NCBI GenBank assembly: GCA_016720745.1
Contig: JADKKA010000018.1
Coordinates: 1,054,001 to 1,118,000 of the forward strand
DNA: 64,000 bases
Reading direction: 5' to 3'
Origin: Chitinophagaceae bacterium
GTDB taxonomy: Bacteria; Bacteroidota; Bacteroidia; Chitinophagales; Chitinophagaceae
Of the stretch, positions 24,571-33,229 are shown one piece after another; position 1 is the first letter of the stretch, and every line of letters starts with the position of its first letter. Both the position numbers and the translations under genes were made by a program. A model generated the notes under the pieces. That model ran no database searches and was not told where the DNA came from. It saw nothing but the letters and a program-made list of their open reading frames with translations.

Positions 24571-26055
24571 ATGCTAACTGAAGAACCCATAACAAAAAAC
24601 AAAACATACCCGGTTTTTCTTAAGCTGGAAAAGCTGAGCCTGTTACTGGTGGGAGGCGGGAATGCAGGCCTTGAAAAACTGCAATCTATTTTGGGTAATT
24701 CTCCGGAGGCAGGAGTTACTGTGGTGGCTCCATCTATCCATCCTGCCATTCATCAACTGGCAGCTGAACATCCTTCCTGTAAAATTGAAAAAAGAGAATT
24801 CCTGGTGTCTGACCTTGAAGAAAAGGACCTCGTTGTTCTGGCGACCAATAACCCGCTTTTGCATCAGGAAATCAGGTTGATGGCCAATGAAAAAGCGGTG
24901 TTGGTTCATGTGGCCGATACACCTGAATTATGCGATTTCTATTTGGGAAGTATTGTGCAGAAGGGTAGCCTTAAGATTGCAATATCAACTAACGGGAAGT
25001 CTCCTGACACCGCCATAAGGTTAAAAGAAGTATTGGATAAAGCGATGCCTGCAGAACTTGATGAAGTTGTCAGCAACCTGCATATCGTCAGTGACAGGCT
25101 AAATGGAAATGTTGAATCCAAAGTAAAAAAACTGAATGCTTTTTCAAGGATATTAGTGGAAAATGAAATAGCAGGCACAGAAAGGAAATGGAAAAAAATT
25201 GCCACCTACTTACTGATTGCATTTGCATTAATGTTAATTGGCCATTTTATTTTTTCTTATATCCCCTTCAGGGAAATGGCCGATGAAACCGTTGCCTGGT
25301 ACCGGACACTGGATCCAAATTTTCACTGGATGTTGTTGGCAGGATTCCTGGCACAGCTGGTAGATGGGTCTCTGGGTATGGGCTATGGGGTTACCAGTGC
25401 TACGGTTTTATTATCATCGGGGATCAGCCCTGCAGCCATTAGCGGAAGTATACATACAGCCGAAGTATTTTCCAGTGCGGCGTCTGGCTATAGTCATTAT
25501 AAATTTGGAAACGTCAATAAAAAATTATTTAAGGCACTGGTTATTCCCGGGGTGATTGGTGCGGCAGCAGGCGCTTTACTGCTTACCTGGCTTGGTAATG
25601 CGAATTCGGACTGGCTTCGTATCGTATTGGCAGCTTATACATTATTTCTGGGTATCAAATTCCTGGTTAATGCATTTAGAAAACCCGGGCGTCCAAAAAA
25701 ATTCAGGCATTACAGTGTATTGGCAGGGGCGGGTGGATTTGTGGATTCTTTTGGTGGTGGTGGCTGGGGGCCTTTAGTAACAACCACACTGATTAACAGA
25801 GGCAGGAATCCTAAATATGTTATCGGGTCCGTGAGCCTGACCGAATTTTTTGTCACTTTTACCAGCGCATTTACGTTTTTCACTTTGCTTGGTGTGAGTC
25901 ACTGGCAGGTCATACTTGCCCTGATTATCGGCGGAGTGGTAGCCGCACCTCTGGCAGCAAAACTGACAGGGAAAATGCCAAGGAAAACAGCCTTTATTTT
26001 ACTCGGAATCCTGGTCATTATTTGGAGCCTGAGAATTTTGATCAAAGTGATTTAA
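24571..26055 (+). CDS. Fusion: precorrin-2 dehydrogenase (siroheme synthase N domain) + TauE/SafE (TSUP) transporter
   Basis: A 494-residue two-part protein. Residues 1-205 resemble the CysG/Met8 N-terminal module that oxidises precorrin-2 to sirohydrochlorin for siroheme. It has an NAD-binding LLLVGGGNAGLEKLQ, LVVLATNNPLLHQEI and the signature GSLKIAISTNGKSPDTAIRL. From about residue 208 there are roughly eight hydrophobic segments, with GFLAQLVDGSLGMGYGVTSA and GFVDSFGGGGWGPLVTTT, the paired motifs of TauE/SafE sulfite/organosulfonate exporters. No stop or frame change separates the halves. It lies between cysN and metZ, tying siroheme supply and sulfite export to sulfate reduction. The 151-bp gap upstream contains nothing I can identify. 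Confidence 0.88.
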   Translation: MLTEEPITKNKTYPVFLKLEKLSLLLVGGGNAGLEKLQSILGNSPEAGVTVVAPSIHPAIHQLAAEHPSCKIEKREFLVSDLEEKDLVVLATNNPLLHQEIRLMANEKAVLVHVADTPELCDFYLGSIVQKGSLKIAISTNGKSPDTAIRLKEVLDKAMPAELDEVVSNLHIVSDRLNGNVESKVKKLNAFSRILVENEIAGTERKWKKIATYLLIAFALMLIGHFIFSYIPFREMADETVAWYRTLDPNFHWMLLAGFLAQLVDGSLGMGYGVTSATVLLSSGISPAAISGSIHTAEVFSSAASGYSHYKFGNVNKKLFKALVIPGVIGAAAGALLLTWLGNANSDWLRIVLAAYTLFLGIKFLVNAFRKPGRPKKFRHYSVLAGAGGFVDSFGGGGWGPLVTTTLINRGRNPKYVIGSVSLTEFFVTFTSAFTFFTLLGVSHWQVILALIIGGVVAAPLAAKLTGKMPRKTAFILLGILVIIWSLRILIKVI

Positions 26056-26098
26056 TGATGAAGCCCTGCTGCTGTATCTTTACCGGAAAAGTCAATAA

Positions 26099-27274
26099 AT
26101 GAGTGAAAGGAAACCACAGACACGTGCGGTCAGGATCCAAACCCAAAGGACAGGAGAAAAAGAACATTCCACCCCGCTCTTTCTCACCAGCAGTTTTACC
26201 TATGATTCTGCCGCCGATATGGCCGCAGCATTTGCGGATGATAGCCTGGATGTAAATATCTATACCCGTTTTTCCAATCCAACGGTTGATGAGTTCATCG
26301 AAAAAATTGCTTCACTCGAAGGTGCAGAAGATGGCGTGGCCACCGGAACAGGCATGGCCGCCGTGTTTGCGACTTTTATGACCTTTCTTAGTAAAGGAGA
26401 TCATATCATCTCTGCTTCCGCAGTATTTGGTTCTACTCATACGATCCTGACCAAGTATATGCCCAAATGGGGAATTGAATATTCCTATTTCAACATGAGC
26501 AGTCCTGAAAAGATCAGCGAGCTGATCAGACCCAATACTAAAATGCTCTATGTGGAAACACCTTCGAATCCGGGTCTGGATATTATTGATATCGAAGCGG
26601 TGTCGGCTATTTGTAAAAAGAATAATATCCTGCTGGTAGTGGATAATTGTTTTGCCACTCCGGCTGTACAACAACCGATTCAATTCGGGGCCGACCTGGT
26701 CCTGCATTCCGCTACAAAATTTATCGACGGACAGGGAAGGGTTTTAGGCGGAGTCGTGGTTGGGAAAAAAGAACTCATCAAAGAAATGTATCTCTTCATT
26801 CGCAATACCGGGCCATCCATGAGTCCCTTTAATGCCTGGGTGCTGAGCAAGAGTCTGGAAACATTATATGTGCGGATGGATCGCCATGCAGAGAATGCCT
26901 TATCATTAGCCCGTGCTTTACAGGATCACCCACAGATCAGCCGGGTAAAATATCCTTATCTCGAATCGCATCCCCAGTATGCTATTGCGAAAAAGCAAAT
27001 GAGCAATGGGGGAGGAATCGTCACTTTTGAATTAAAGGGAGGCGTTGAAAGCGGAAGAAAATTCCTGGATGCCCTGCAGATGCTTTCCATGACCAATAAC
27101 CTGGGCGACAGCCGCAGTATTGCTTCTCATCCGGCCAGTACCACCCATTCCAAGTTGTCAGAAGCAGAAAGACAGGAAGTGGGGATCACACCAGGTTTGA
27201 TTCGTATCTCCGTAGGACTGGAGCATATTGATGATATCCTCGCTGATATCCGCCAGGCTTTAGACCAGTGCTAA
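26099..27274 (+). CDS. metZ: O-succinylhomoserine/O-acetylhomoserine sulfhydrylase (MetZ-type, PLP)
   Basis: A 391-residue Cys/Met-metabolism PLP enzyme that would combine an activated homoserine with sulfide to make homocysteine. Landmarks are SNPTVDEFIEKIASLEGAED, GTGMAAVFATF (PLP phosphate site), VDNCFATP with the pyridine-binding Asp182, and HSATKFIDGQGRVLGG with the Schiff-base Lys207. The FIDGQGR context favours the MetZ subgroup over cystathionine gamma-synthase. It closes the sulfate assimilation cluster, taking up the sulfide product. A sulfite reductase gene is not in the window. Acyl-donor specificity is not certain. Confidence 0.9.
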   Translation: MSERKPQTRAVRIQTQRTGEKEHSTPLFLTSSFTYDSAADMAAAFADDSLDVNIYTRFSNPTVDEFIEKIASLEGAEDGVATGTGMAAVFATFMTFLSKGDHIISASAVFGSTHTILTKYMPKWGIEYSYFNMSSPEKISELIRPNTKMLYVETPSNPGLDIIDIEAVSAICKKNNILLVVDNCFATPAVQQPIQFGADLVLHSATKFIDGQGRVLGGVVVGKKELIKEMYLFIRNTGPSMSPFNAWVLSKSLETLYVRMDRHAENALSLARALQDHPQISRVKYPYLESHPQYAIAKKQMSNGGGIVTFELKGGVESGRKFLDALQMLSMTNNLGDSRSIASHPASTTHSKLSEAERQEVGITPGLIRISVGLEHIDDILADIRQALDQC

Positions 27275-27276
27275 TA

Positions 27277-27999
27277 CTATTTCTTTTTCCGCTTTTGTAA
27301 TTGCTGGAGAGTCGCACGCATATCCTTAGGCAAGGGTGCTTCGATGGCAACCATCTCTCCATTCATGTCTGTAAAACTCAACTGAAAAGCGTGGAGTGCC
27401 AGTCTGCCGAGGATCGGTCTTTCTTCTTCCACATCTTTCGACAATTTAAACTTTGATTTAAGGGAAGACACCAATACCGGCTTACCATCTCCGTATAAAG
27501 GGTCACATACAATCGGATGCCCGATATCTTTCAGGTGTACCCTGATCTGATGTGTCCGGCCCGTATGAATCCGAAATTGGAGGAGTGAATAGATGCCAAA
27601 TGACTCCAGTACCTTATAATCAGTAAGTGCTTCTTTCCCTTTCCGGTGAACGATCATCGTGCCGTTCTGTGCCGGATGTTCTGCAATCGGTGCATCAATA
27701 CTGCCCTCTTCTTCAGCCGGCACACCAATTACCAAACCCTGATAAATTTTCCGGGTTTGCCGGGCCTCAAACTGTTGCGACAAAAACTTGTGTGCGGTTT
27801 CATTCTTTGCAAAAATGATCAGGCCACTGGTGTCTTTGTCCAAACGATGCACGGTGAAGATGTTGCCATATTTTTCTTTCAGCAAGATCTTCAATGAAAT
27901 TTCCTTCCCTTCCCGGTCCGGTATCGACAGCAGCCCCGAAGGTTTATTGATGGCTACCCAATTTTCATTTTCCTGAATGATGTAATTGTCAAGCTTCAT
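27277..27999 (-). CDS. RluA family RNA pseudouridine synthase
   Basis: A 240-residue pseudouridine synthase with the catalytic signature HRLDKDTSGLIIFAKN (catalytic Asp54) and the later HTGRTHQIRVHL. It lacks an N-terminal S4 domain, so it is a short RluA-type enzyme (RluA/RluC/TruC-like). The target uridine in rRNA or tRNA is not predictable from this sequence. It is convergent with metZ, with two bases between the stops. The next gene upstream on the same strand is a second, RsuA-type synthase. Confidence 0.9.
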   Translation of the reverse strand: MKLDNYIIQENENWVAINKPSGLLSIPDREGKEISLKILLKEKYGNIFTVHRLDKDTSGLIIFAKNETAHKFLSQQFEARQTRKIYQGLVIGVPAEEEGSIDAPIAEHPAQNGTMIVHRKGKEALTDYKVLESFGIYSLLQFRIHTGRTHQIRVHLKDIGHPIVCDPLYGDGKPVLVSSLKSKFKLSKDVEEERPILGRLALHAFQLSFTDMNGEMVAIEAPLPKDMRATLQQLQKRKKK

Positions 28000-28018
28000 T
28001 TGCTTCTGAATATCATTT

Positions 28019-28207
28019 CGTGAATTCGTGGCGAGACTATCCGCGAATTAATTTTTGCCACTAATTCACTAATTTATTTTCTGTGAATGTCTGGAGAAGA
28101 GTGCTGCGAAATACTACTGCCACACATTCATTATTTTTTTTTTGGGGTTTTTTTTTTCTCCCCCCCCCTTTGCCACTAATTCACTAATTAATTTTTGTTC
28201 GTGGCGG
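28019..28207. repeat. GCCACTAATTCACTAATT repeats around a homopolymer-rich stretch
   Basis: TGCCACTAATTCACTAATT occurs twice as a direct repeat (28056-28074 and 28171-28189). Inverted relatives flank them (CGTGAATTCGTGGC at 28019-28032, TTCGTGGCGG near 28198). Between them lies a run of ten or more T, then GGGG, then more T, then a long C run (about 28130-28170). This spacer of the two pseudouridine synthase genes codes for nothing I recognise, and its homopolymer lengths are probably unreliable. Confidence 0.6.
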
Positions 28208-28222
28208 CTTGCGATTACTTTC

Positions 28223-29182
28223 CTAATTCCAATATTTTGTGGCGAAGTGTTTGAGGTCTCGCACTTCTTTTTCGGTGAGGAAACGCCATTTGCCGCGATC
28301 CACGTTTTTCTTAGTCAAACCGGCAAAGACCACACGGTCCAGGTTTCTGACATCATAACCCATGTGTTCAAAAATTCTTCTCACGATCCGGTTACGGCCA
28401 CTGTGAATTTCTACCCCTACCTGTGTGCGGTCCTTGGCATCAGCCCAGGCCAGTACATCTACTTTGGCAGGACCATCTTCCAAAACCACACCATTGAGGA
28501 TGGTATCAAAATGGTCTTTTTCCAAAGGCTTATTCAGGGTTACATGATATACTTTCTTTACTTCGTTGCTGGGGTGAGTTAATTTCTGCGCCAGTTCGCC
28601 ATCATTGGTAAACAGGAGTACACCCGAAGTATTTCTATCTAGGCGGCCTACCGGATAAACCCGCTCCGGTGTGGCATTACGGATGATATCCAGCACGGTT
28701 TTTCTTCCCTGCGGATCATCGGTGGTGGTAATAAAATCTTTGGGCTTATTGAGCAGGATATACACCAGGTTTTTGGCGATATAGGCCTTTTTGCCATTCA
28801 CCCGGATATCATCATTGGCAGATACTTTATGTCCGGGTTCCGTAACCGTTTCCCCATTTACTTTCACCAATCCTTTTTTCACGATCTCGGCTGCTTCTCT
28901 TCTGGCAGCAATTCCGGAGTGGGCGATGAATTTGTTCAGCGGCATGGTACCAGGAGCAATTTTCCGGGCATGTGCTACGGGTGCAGCGGCCTGTCCTTTG
29001 GCTCTTTCCTGCTGGTTGACATTACTGGTCGTTCTGGAACGGGTTTCGGCTTTCTTTTTCTCGAAGTACTCTTCTCTTTCCTTCTTGATCTTTCTTTTTT
29101 CCTGTTTGAACTGTTCCTTGATGGCCGCATTGCTTTTGCGGGTACTGAACTTACTGAAGTTGTTGGAGGCTTTCTTTTTCAT
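28223..29182 (-). CDS. RsuA/RluB family rRNA pseudouridine synthase
   Basis: A 319-residue enzyme. Residues 1-75 are a Lys/Glu/Arg-rich extension (KQEKRKIKKEREEYFEKKK) typical of Bacteroidota members. An S4 RNA-binding domain follows at about 80-125 (LNKFIAHSGIAARREAAEIV). The catalytic domain carries VGRLDRNTSGVLLFTNDGE with catalytic Asp182, then HSGRNRIVRRIFEHMGYDV. RluB modifies 23S rRNA near position 2605 and RsuA 16S rRNA 516; which applies here is not decided by sequence alone, though the overall pattern is closer to RluB. Confidence 0.93.
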   Translation of the reverse strand: MKKKASNNFSKFSTRKSNAAIKEQFKQEKRKIKKEREEYFEKKKAETRSRTTSNVNQQERAKGQAAAPVAHARKIAPGTMPLNKFIAHSGIAARREAAEIVKKGLVKVNGETVTEPGHKVSANDDIRVNGKKAYIAKNLVYILLNKPKDFITTTDDPQGRKTVLDIIRNATPERVYPVGRLDRNTSGVLLFTNDGELAQKLTHPSNEVKKVYHVTLNKPLEKDHFDTILNGVVLEDGPAKVDVLAWADAKDRTQVGVEIHSGRNRIVRRIFEHMGYDVRNLDRVVFAGLTKKNVDRGKWRFLTEKEVRDLKHFATKYWN

Positions 29183-29319
29183 GATGTATTTGCTGTTTTA
29201 CAACAGGTGAGGCGCAAAGATAACGAAATTAAATCCCTGCTGTCTTTTATGGCTTTTCTTCAGCAAAAAAGCCATAGTGTAAACTTATTATGCAACAGAA
29301 GATAATGATCCGCGTAAGC

Positions 29320-29360
29320 AGTTTTAAAAAGAAAAAACCCGCTACATCAGTAGCGGGTTT
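29320..29360 (-). terminator. Intrinsic terminator after the Spy/CpxP-like gene
   Basis: An 11-bp perfect stem AAACCCGCTAC/GTAGCGGGTTT with a 4-base loop. On the minus strand it is followed by TTTCTTTTTAAAAC. It lies 18 bases beyond the stop of the 29379-30050 gene. Confidence 0.85.
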
Positions 29361-29378
29361 GTATCTGCTTTTCTTCTT

Positions 29379-30050
29379 TTAGATCGTTTCTTTTGACATA
29401 TCCGGCTTTTTTCCGCCTTTATGAGGGCCCTGATGTCTTTGTTCTTTCATTTTTTGAAGTTGTTCTTCTGTAAGTACAGACTTCATATGCTCTTTCTGTT
29501 TTTTCATCAATTCTTTCACCTGCTCTTTTTTATTTTCATCAGAGAGGGATTTGTTTTCACGGATGGCTTTTATTTTATCTCCGGTTTCTTTTCTGTTTTG
29601 TTCCAGTTTGGCAGACTGATCAGCGGTCAATCCCAGGTGCTGCTTCATTCTTTCACCGCCTTGCTTCCTTCTGTCTTCCATTTTGGCATGCTGATCTGCT
29701 TTCATTTTTTCCAGCTGCTTTTTCTGATCAGCCGTCAGGATTTTTTCCATACCGGATTTTTGTTCCTTGCGCAGGTTTTCCATCCTGGATTTCCATTCTT
29801 TGACGGTGATATTATCATTCTTCTTCAGTTCTTCCATTTGTTTATGAAAGCTTTCCCGATGCGTTTTCATTTGTTCTTTTTGTGCATCGGTCAGGTTGAG
29901 TTGTTTCATTTCCATTCCGCCGGGACGACGGTGGTGCATTCCTTTTTCACCATGTGGTTTGTAGCCATCATGTTTGCGTTCGGGGATTTCCTGGGCACGG
30001 GTTGCGAACACAACAGACAGTGCCAGGGCGGTAGCCAGTATTTTTTTCAT
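29379..30050 (-). CDS. Periplasmic Spy/CpxP-like LTxxQ-repeat protein
   Basis: A 223-residue exported, highly charged helical protein. The signal peptide is KKILATALALSVVFATRAQ. The mature protein is rich in Lys, Glu, Met and Gln and has repeated LTxxQ-type motifs (LNLTDAQKEQM, ILTADQKKQLEKM, LGLTADQSAKLEQ, VLTEEQLQKMKEQ), the hallmark of Spy/CpxP/ZraP periplasmic chaperones. His-rich GMHHRRPGGMEM near the N-terminus and the HKGGKK tail may bind metal. It likely buffers misfolded or metal-stressed envelope proteins. It is flanked by a strong terminator downstream and a 17-bp dyad upstream. Confidence 0.8.
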   Translation of the reverse strand: MKKILATALALSVVFATRAQEIPERKHDGYKPHGEKGMHHRRPGGMEMKQLNLTDAQKEQMKTHRESFHKQMEELKKNDNITVKEWKSRMENLRKEQKSGMEKILTADQKKQLEKMKADQHAKMEDRRKQGGERMKQHLGLTADQSAKLEQNRKETGDKIKAIRENKSLSDENKKEQVKELMKKQKEHMKSVLTEEQLQKMKEQRHQGPHKGGKKPDMSKETI

Positions 30051-30144
30051 GTTTTTTTCTTTTAGTTTGGACGCCGCTGGTTCATCAAAACCTTCGGCAG
30101 GGCCGTTATAAATAAATGTGAACGATTATACAGACCCTGGCTTT

Positions 30145-30161
30145 CCGTTAAGGTTTAACGG
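30145..30161. promoter_or_regulatory. 17-bp dyad upstream of the Spy/CpxP-like gene
   Basis: Perfect inverted repeat CCGTTAA-GGT-TTAACGG, 95 bp upstream of the minus-strand start at 30050. Size and symmetry suit a dimeric regulator's operator, but there is no matching site elsewhere in the window. The remaining 209-bp gap to rlmN shows nothing else I recognise. Confidence 0.35.
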
Positions 30162-30259
30162 CAACTAGGAAATTTTTCGTAAGTGGCCGAAAATCCGGAT
30201 GGATGGGGCTTTATCCCACCCCTGGCGGGTTGTCGGAAGGATCTTGACCTAATGATTGA

Positions 30260-31300
30260 TTATTTATTAGCAAGTTGCCCGCAAGCGGCATCAATATCCT
30301 TACCACGGGAACGGCGAAGGCGTACATTCACCCGGTGCTTTTCCAGGTAATGCATAAAGGCCTGCACTTTTTCTTCCTCCGGTTTTTCAAATCGGGCAAA
30401 GTCAATGGGATTGTATTCGATGATATTCACCAGATCGGCCGGTACCTGGCGGTACACTTTGATCAGATCATCGGCATCCTGTAAACTATCATTGAAGTTT
30501 TTAAAGAGAATATATTCAAATGTGATCTCGTTGCCGGTCTGCTTGTAAAAATAGTTGAGGGCCTCTATCAGCGACTTAATATTATTGGTATCATTAATCG
30601 GCATGATCTCATGCCTTTTGGCGTCGGTGGCCGCATGGAGGGAGAGTGCCAGTTTGAATTTTACTTTATTATCTCCTAACTGCCGAATGGCTTTAGCTAC
30701 ACCGGCAGTGGAGACCGTGATCCTTTTCGGACTCATGGCCAGTCCATCCGCAGCGGTGATTCTCTCAATAGACTTTAATACGTTTTTGTAGTTCAGCAGG
30801 GGTTCACCCATTCCCATGAAAACAATATTGCTGAGTTTCTTATGGTGGGTGGCCTCGCATTGCTGATTGATCATTACCACTTCATCATAAATCTCATCAA
30901 AATCCAGGTTTCTTTTTCTTTCAATATAACCGGTGGCACAGAATTTACAACTGAGCGAACAACCGATTTGAGAGGACACACAGGCAGTAAAGCGGGCCGT
31001 GGTGGGAATCAATACGCCTTCGATCAGGTGGCCATCGTGGGTTTTGAACCTCGACTTAATGGTACCATCTTCCGAATGCTGGGTGGCATCAATAGTCAGT
31101 GATGGCAGGGTAAAATGTTCTCCCAGTTTTTGACGAAGGTCCTTGCTCAGGTTCGTCATGGCGGCAAAACTCATGGCATGCTTCTGCCAGAGCCATTCCC
31201 AGACCTGTTGAACCCTGAATTTTTTCTCGCCGATTTCTTCAAAATACTGCTCCAGTTCGGTAAACGTGAGATGCCTGATATTCCTGATTGTCTTTTTCAT
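30260..31300 (-). CDS. rlmN: 23S rRNA/tRNA adenine-C2 methyltransferase RlmN
   Basis: A radical-SAM methyltransferase of 346 residues acting on 23S rRNA A2503 and tRNA A37. The radical SAM cluster motif is CSLSCKFC in SSQIGCSLSCKFCATGYI. Other landmarks are VFMGMGEPLLNY, ITVSTAGVAKAIRQL, SLHAATDAKRHEIMP and the C-terminal RRSRGKDIDAACGQL with the methyl-carrying cysteine. The start is ATG at 31300; the longer frame begins with TTG at 31309. It is divergent from the thiolase gene. Confidence 0.96.
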   Translation of the reverse strand: MKKTIRNIRHLTFTELEQYFEEIGEKKFRVQQVWEWLWQKHAMSFAAMTNLSKDLRQKLGEHFTLPSLTIDATQHSEDGTIKSRFKTHDGHLIEGVLIPTTARFTACVSSQIGCSLSCKFCATGYIERKRNLDFDEIYDEVVMINQQCEATHHKKLSNIVFMGMGEPLLNYKNVLKSIERITAADGLAMSPKRITVSTAGVAKAIRQLGDNKVKFKLALSLHAATDAKRHEIMPINDTNNIKSLIEALNYFYKQTGNEITFEYILFKNFNDSLQDADDLIKVYRQVPADLVNIIEYNPIDFARFEKPEEEKVQAFMHYLEKHRVNVRLRRSRGKDIDAACGQLANK

Positions 31301-31370
31301 CCGGGGCAAAGATAGACAGGGAGCAAGGGATTATAATGAATTCCCGGATATTTGCTGGCAAAGCCTGTAC

Positions 31371-32564
31371 ATGAAACCTGTTTATATCGTAGATGCCATC
31401 AGAACCCCCATTGGTAAGTATGGCGGGGTGCTATCCGGTATCCGGCCCGATGACCTGCTGGCCCTGGTGATCAAAACCCTGCTCCAGCGGAACGAAACGA
31501 TTGACCACAATGCCATTGAAGATGTGATTGCCGGTGCGGCCAACCAGGCCGGAGAGGATAACCGCAATGTGGCCAGGATGGCGGCCCTGCTGGCCGGGCT
31601 GCCTGTTACGGTGGCAGGCACAACGGTTAACAGGCTCTGTGCTTCCGGATTGCAGGCCATCATGGATGGATCCAGGCAAATTGCCTGCGGCGATGCAGAA
31701 CTGGTGATTGCCGGGGGAGTAGAAAGCATGAGCCGGGCACCCTTTGTGATGGGTAAGAATGCGGAGCCCTTTGGCAGGAATGCTGAACTTTTTGATACTA
31801 CCATGGGATGGCGTTTTATCAATAGAGAACTTGCAGCGATGTATCACCCCTACACCATGGGGGAGACAGCAGAGAATGTGGCCAGTCATTGGAAAATTTC
31901 AAGGGAAGACCAGGATGCTTTTGCGCTTGCTTCCCAGCAAAAATATGCGGCAGCAAAAGCAGCCGATAAATGGGCGGATGAGATGGCGCCGGTAGAAAAA
32001 GTACAAAAAGGAATGGTCAGCTGGATTACCCAGGATGAACATCCAAGGGAAACATCTTTAGAAAAACTGGCATCTCTACAGCCTGCATTTAAAAAAGAAG
32101 GTACCGTAACAGCCGGTAATTCATCCGGAATCAATGATGGTGCAGCCGCTATGCTGCTGGCCAGTGAGGAAGCAGTTAAAAAATATGACTTGCAACCCAT
32201 GGCAAGGGTGGTATCAATGGCAGTAGCAGGGGTGGATCCAGCCATCATGGGCATCGGACCCGTGCCAGCTACCCAAAAAATTTTAAAGCGATCTGGTTTA
32301 ACCCTTGCTGATATCGGACTGATAGAACTCAATGAAGCTTTTGCTTCCCAGTCCCTGGCCTGTATCCGTGAACTGGGGCTGGATCCGGCGAAAGTAAATG
32401 TCAATGGTGGAGCCATTGCCCTGGGTCATCCCCTGGGATGCAGCGGGGTAAGGATCTCCGCCACCCTTTTACATGAAATGTACCGTTCAGGGGTAAAGTA
32501 CGGACTGGCCACCATGTGTGTGGGGGTAGGACAGGGGGCAGCAGTTTTGTATGAAAAAATGTAA
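31371..32564 (+). CDS. Thiolase family acyl-CoA acetyltransferase (3-oxoadipyl-CoA thiolase-like)
   Basis: A 397-residue thiolase. The nucleophile is Cys90 in TTVNRLCASGLQAI. The second half has NEAFASQ, NGGAIALGHPLGCSG (catalytic His) and CVGVGQGAA (second catalytic Cys). The N-terminal block VDAIRTPIGKYGGVLSGIRP with ANQAGEDNRNVARMAALL is most like PaaJ/PcaF 3-oxoadipyl-CoA thiolases of aromatic degradation, though acetoacetyl-CoA thiolase activity is also possible. No other paa or pca gene is nearby. The start is ATG at 31371; the longer frame overlaps rlmN and has an unrelated N-terminus. Confidence 0.92.
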   Translation: MKPVYIVDAIRTPIGKYGGVLSGIRPDDLLALVIKTLLQRNETIDHNAIEDVIAGAANQAGEDNRNVARMAALLAGLPVTVAGTTVNRLCASGLQAIMDGSRQIACGDAELVIAGGVESMSRAPFVMGKNAEPFGRNAELFDTTMGWRFINRELAAMYHPYTMGETAENVASHWKISREDQDAFALASQQKYAAAKAADKWADEMAPVEKVQKGMVSWITQDEHPRETSLEKLASLQPAFKKEGTVTAGNSSGINDGAAAMLLASEEAVKKYDLQPMARVVSMAVAGVDPAIMGIGPVPATQKILKRSGLTLADIGLIELNEAFASQSLACIRELGLDPAKVNVNGGAIALGHPLGCSGVRISATLLHEMYRSGVKYGLATMCVGVGQGAAVLYEKM

Positions 32565-32624
32565 ATTGGAGTGAAATTTGTAACCTTTATTATAATCTAA
32601 ACGTTAGTCACAAAAACCACATAT

Positions 32625-33023
32625 ATGAAACAACTTTTCTTTGTCTGCATGATTGTAATGACCAGCCTCGTATCCCAGGCACAAACGGATTCTTTAGCCG
32701 ATTATACCGGCAAATACAAATTCCCTGATGGCAGCCCGGTAACTGAAATTGGCGTAGTCATTGAAAACGGAATTTTAACCGCTACTTCGGTGATGGGAAA
32801 TACCGAACTCCGCAAAACAGATAATAAAGATGTATTTGAAATTGTAGCCTTCGGAGGCACCGCAACTTTTAAGCGTGCAGATGATGGAAAAGTAAAAATG
32901 CTGAGAGTACAGGTGCAGGATGTGGACATGGAAGGAACCCGTCAGGAAGCAGCTGTTTTTTTACAATTTCATGACGAATTTAGCGGTGATAATAGGTGTC
33001 AATTATTCAGACAACTATACTGA
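32625..33023 (+). CDS. Small secreted protein of unknown function
   Basis: A 132-residue protein with signal peptide QLFFVCMIVMTSLVSQAQ. The mature part, DYTGKYKFPDGSPVTEIGVV to TATFKRADDGKVKMLRV, has the alternating pattern of a small beta-barrel like the DUF3471/lipocalin-like domains attached to beta-lactamase-type proteins; this is a resemblance, not a firm match. A T7 run at 32956-32962 precedes an odd C-terminus. If one T were extra, the frame would continue to a TAA at 33043-33045, right beside the terminator, so the annotated end is uncertain. Confidence 0.65.
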   Translation: MKQLFFVCMIVMTSLVSQAQTDSLADYTGKYKFPDGSPVTEIGVVIENGILTATSVMGNTELRKTDNKDVFEIVAFGGTATFKRADDGKVKMLRVQVQDVDMEGTRQEAAVFLQFHDEFSGDNRCQLFRQLY

Positions 33024-33049
33024 TTTTCAACTTCTTCTGAAATAATAGC

Positions 33050-33080
33050 GCCGGTCATAACAAAATGACCGGCTTTTTTA
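33050..33080 (+). terminator. Intrinsic terminator after the small secreted protein gene
   Basis: A 9-bp stem GCCGGTCAT/ATGACCGGC with a 6-base loop, followed directly by TTTTTTAG. It isolates the SusC operon from upstream transcription. Confidence 0.88.
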
Positions 33081-33169
33081 GTCGCATGCTATTTTTGCGC
33101 AGCTTATTCTTTTGGCTTTTTGTCTGGTTAAATAAGGCGCTGATTGCATTTCAACAATTCCAATTTGGG

Positions 33170-33197
33170 TTTGTTAGTTGCACTATTGTCTTATTTG
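33170..33197 (+). promoter_or_regulatory. Candidate promoter of the SusC/SusD operon
   Basis: TTTG (33170-33173) is followed after 18 bases by TATTTG (33192-33197), a partial match to the TTTG/TAnnTTTG promoter. The implied leader to the SusC ATG at 33230 is about 25 bases. The position directly after a terminator adds support. Confidence 0.4.
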
Positions 33198-33229
33198 CCT
33201 ATTTTTTTTAACTGCTTAAAACTAACTGC

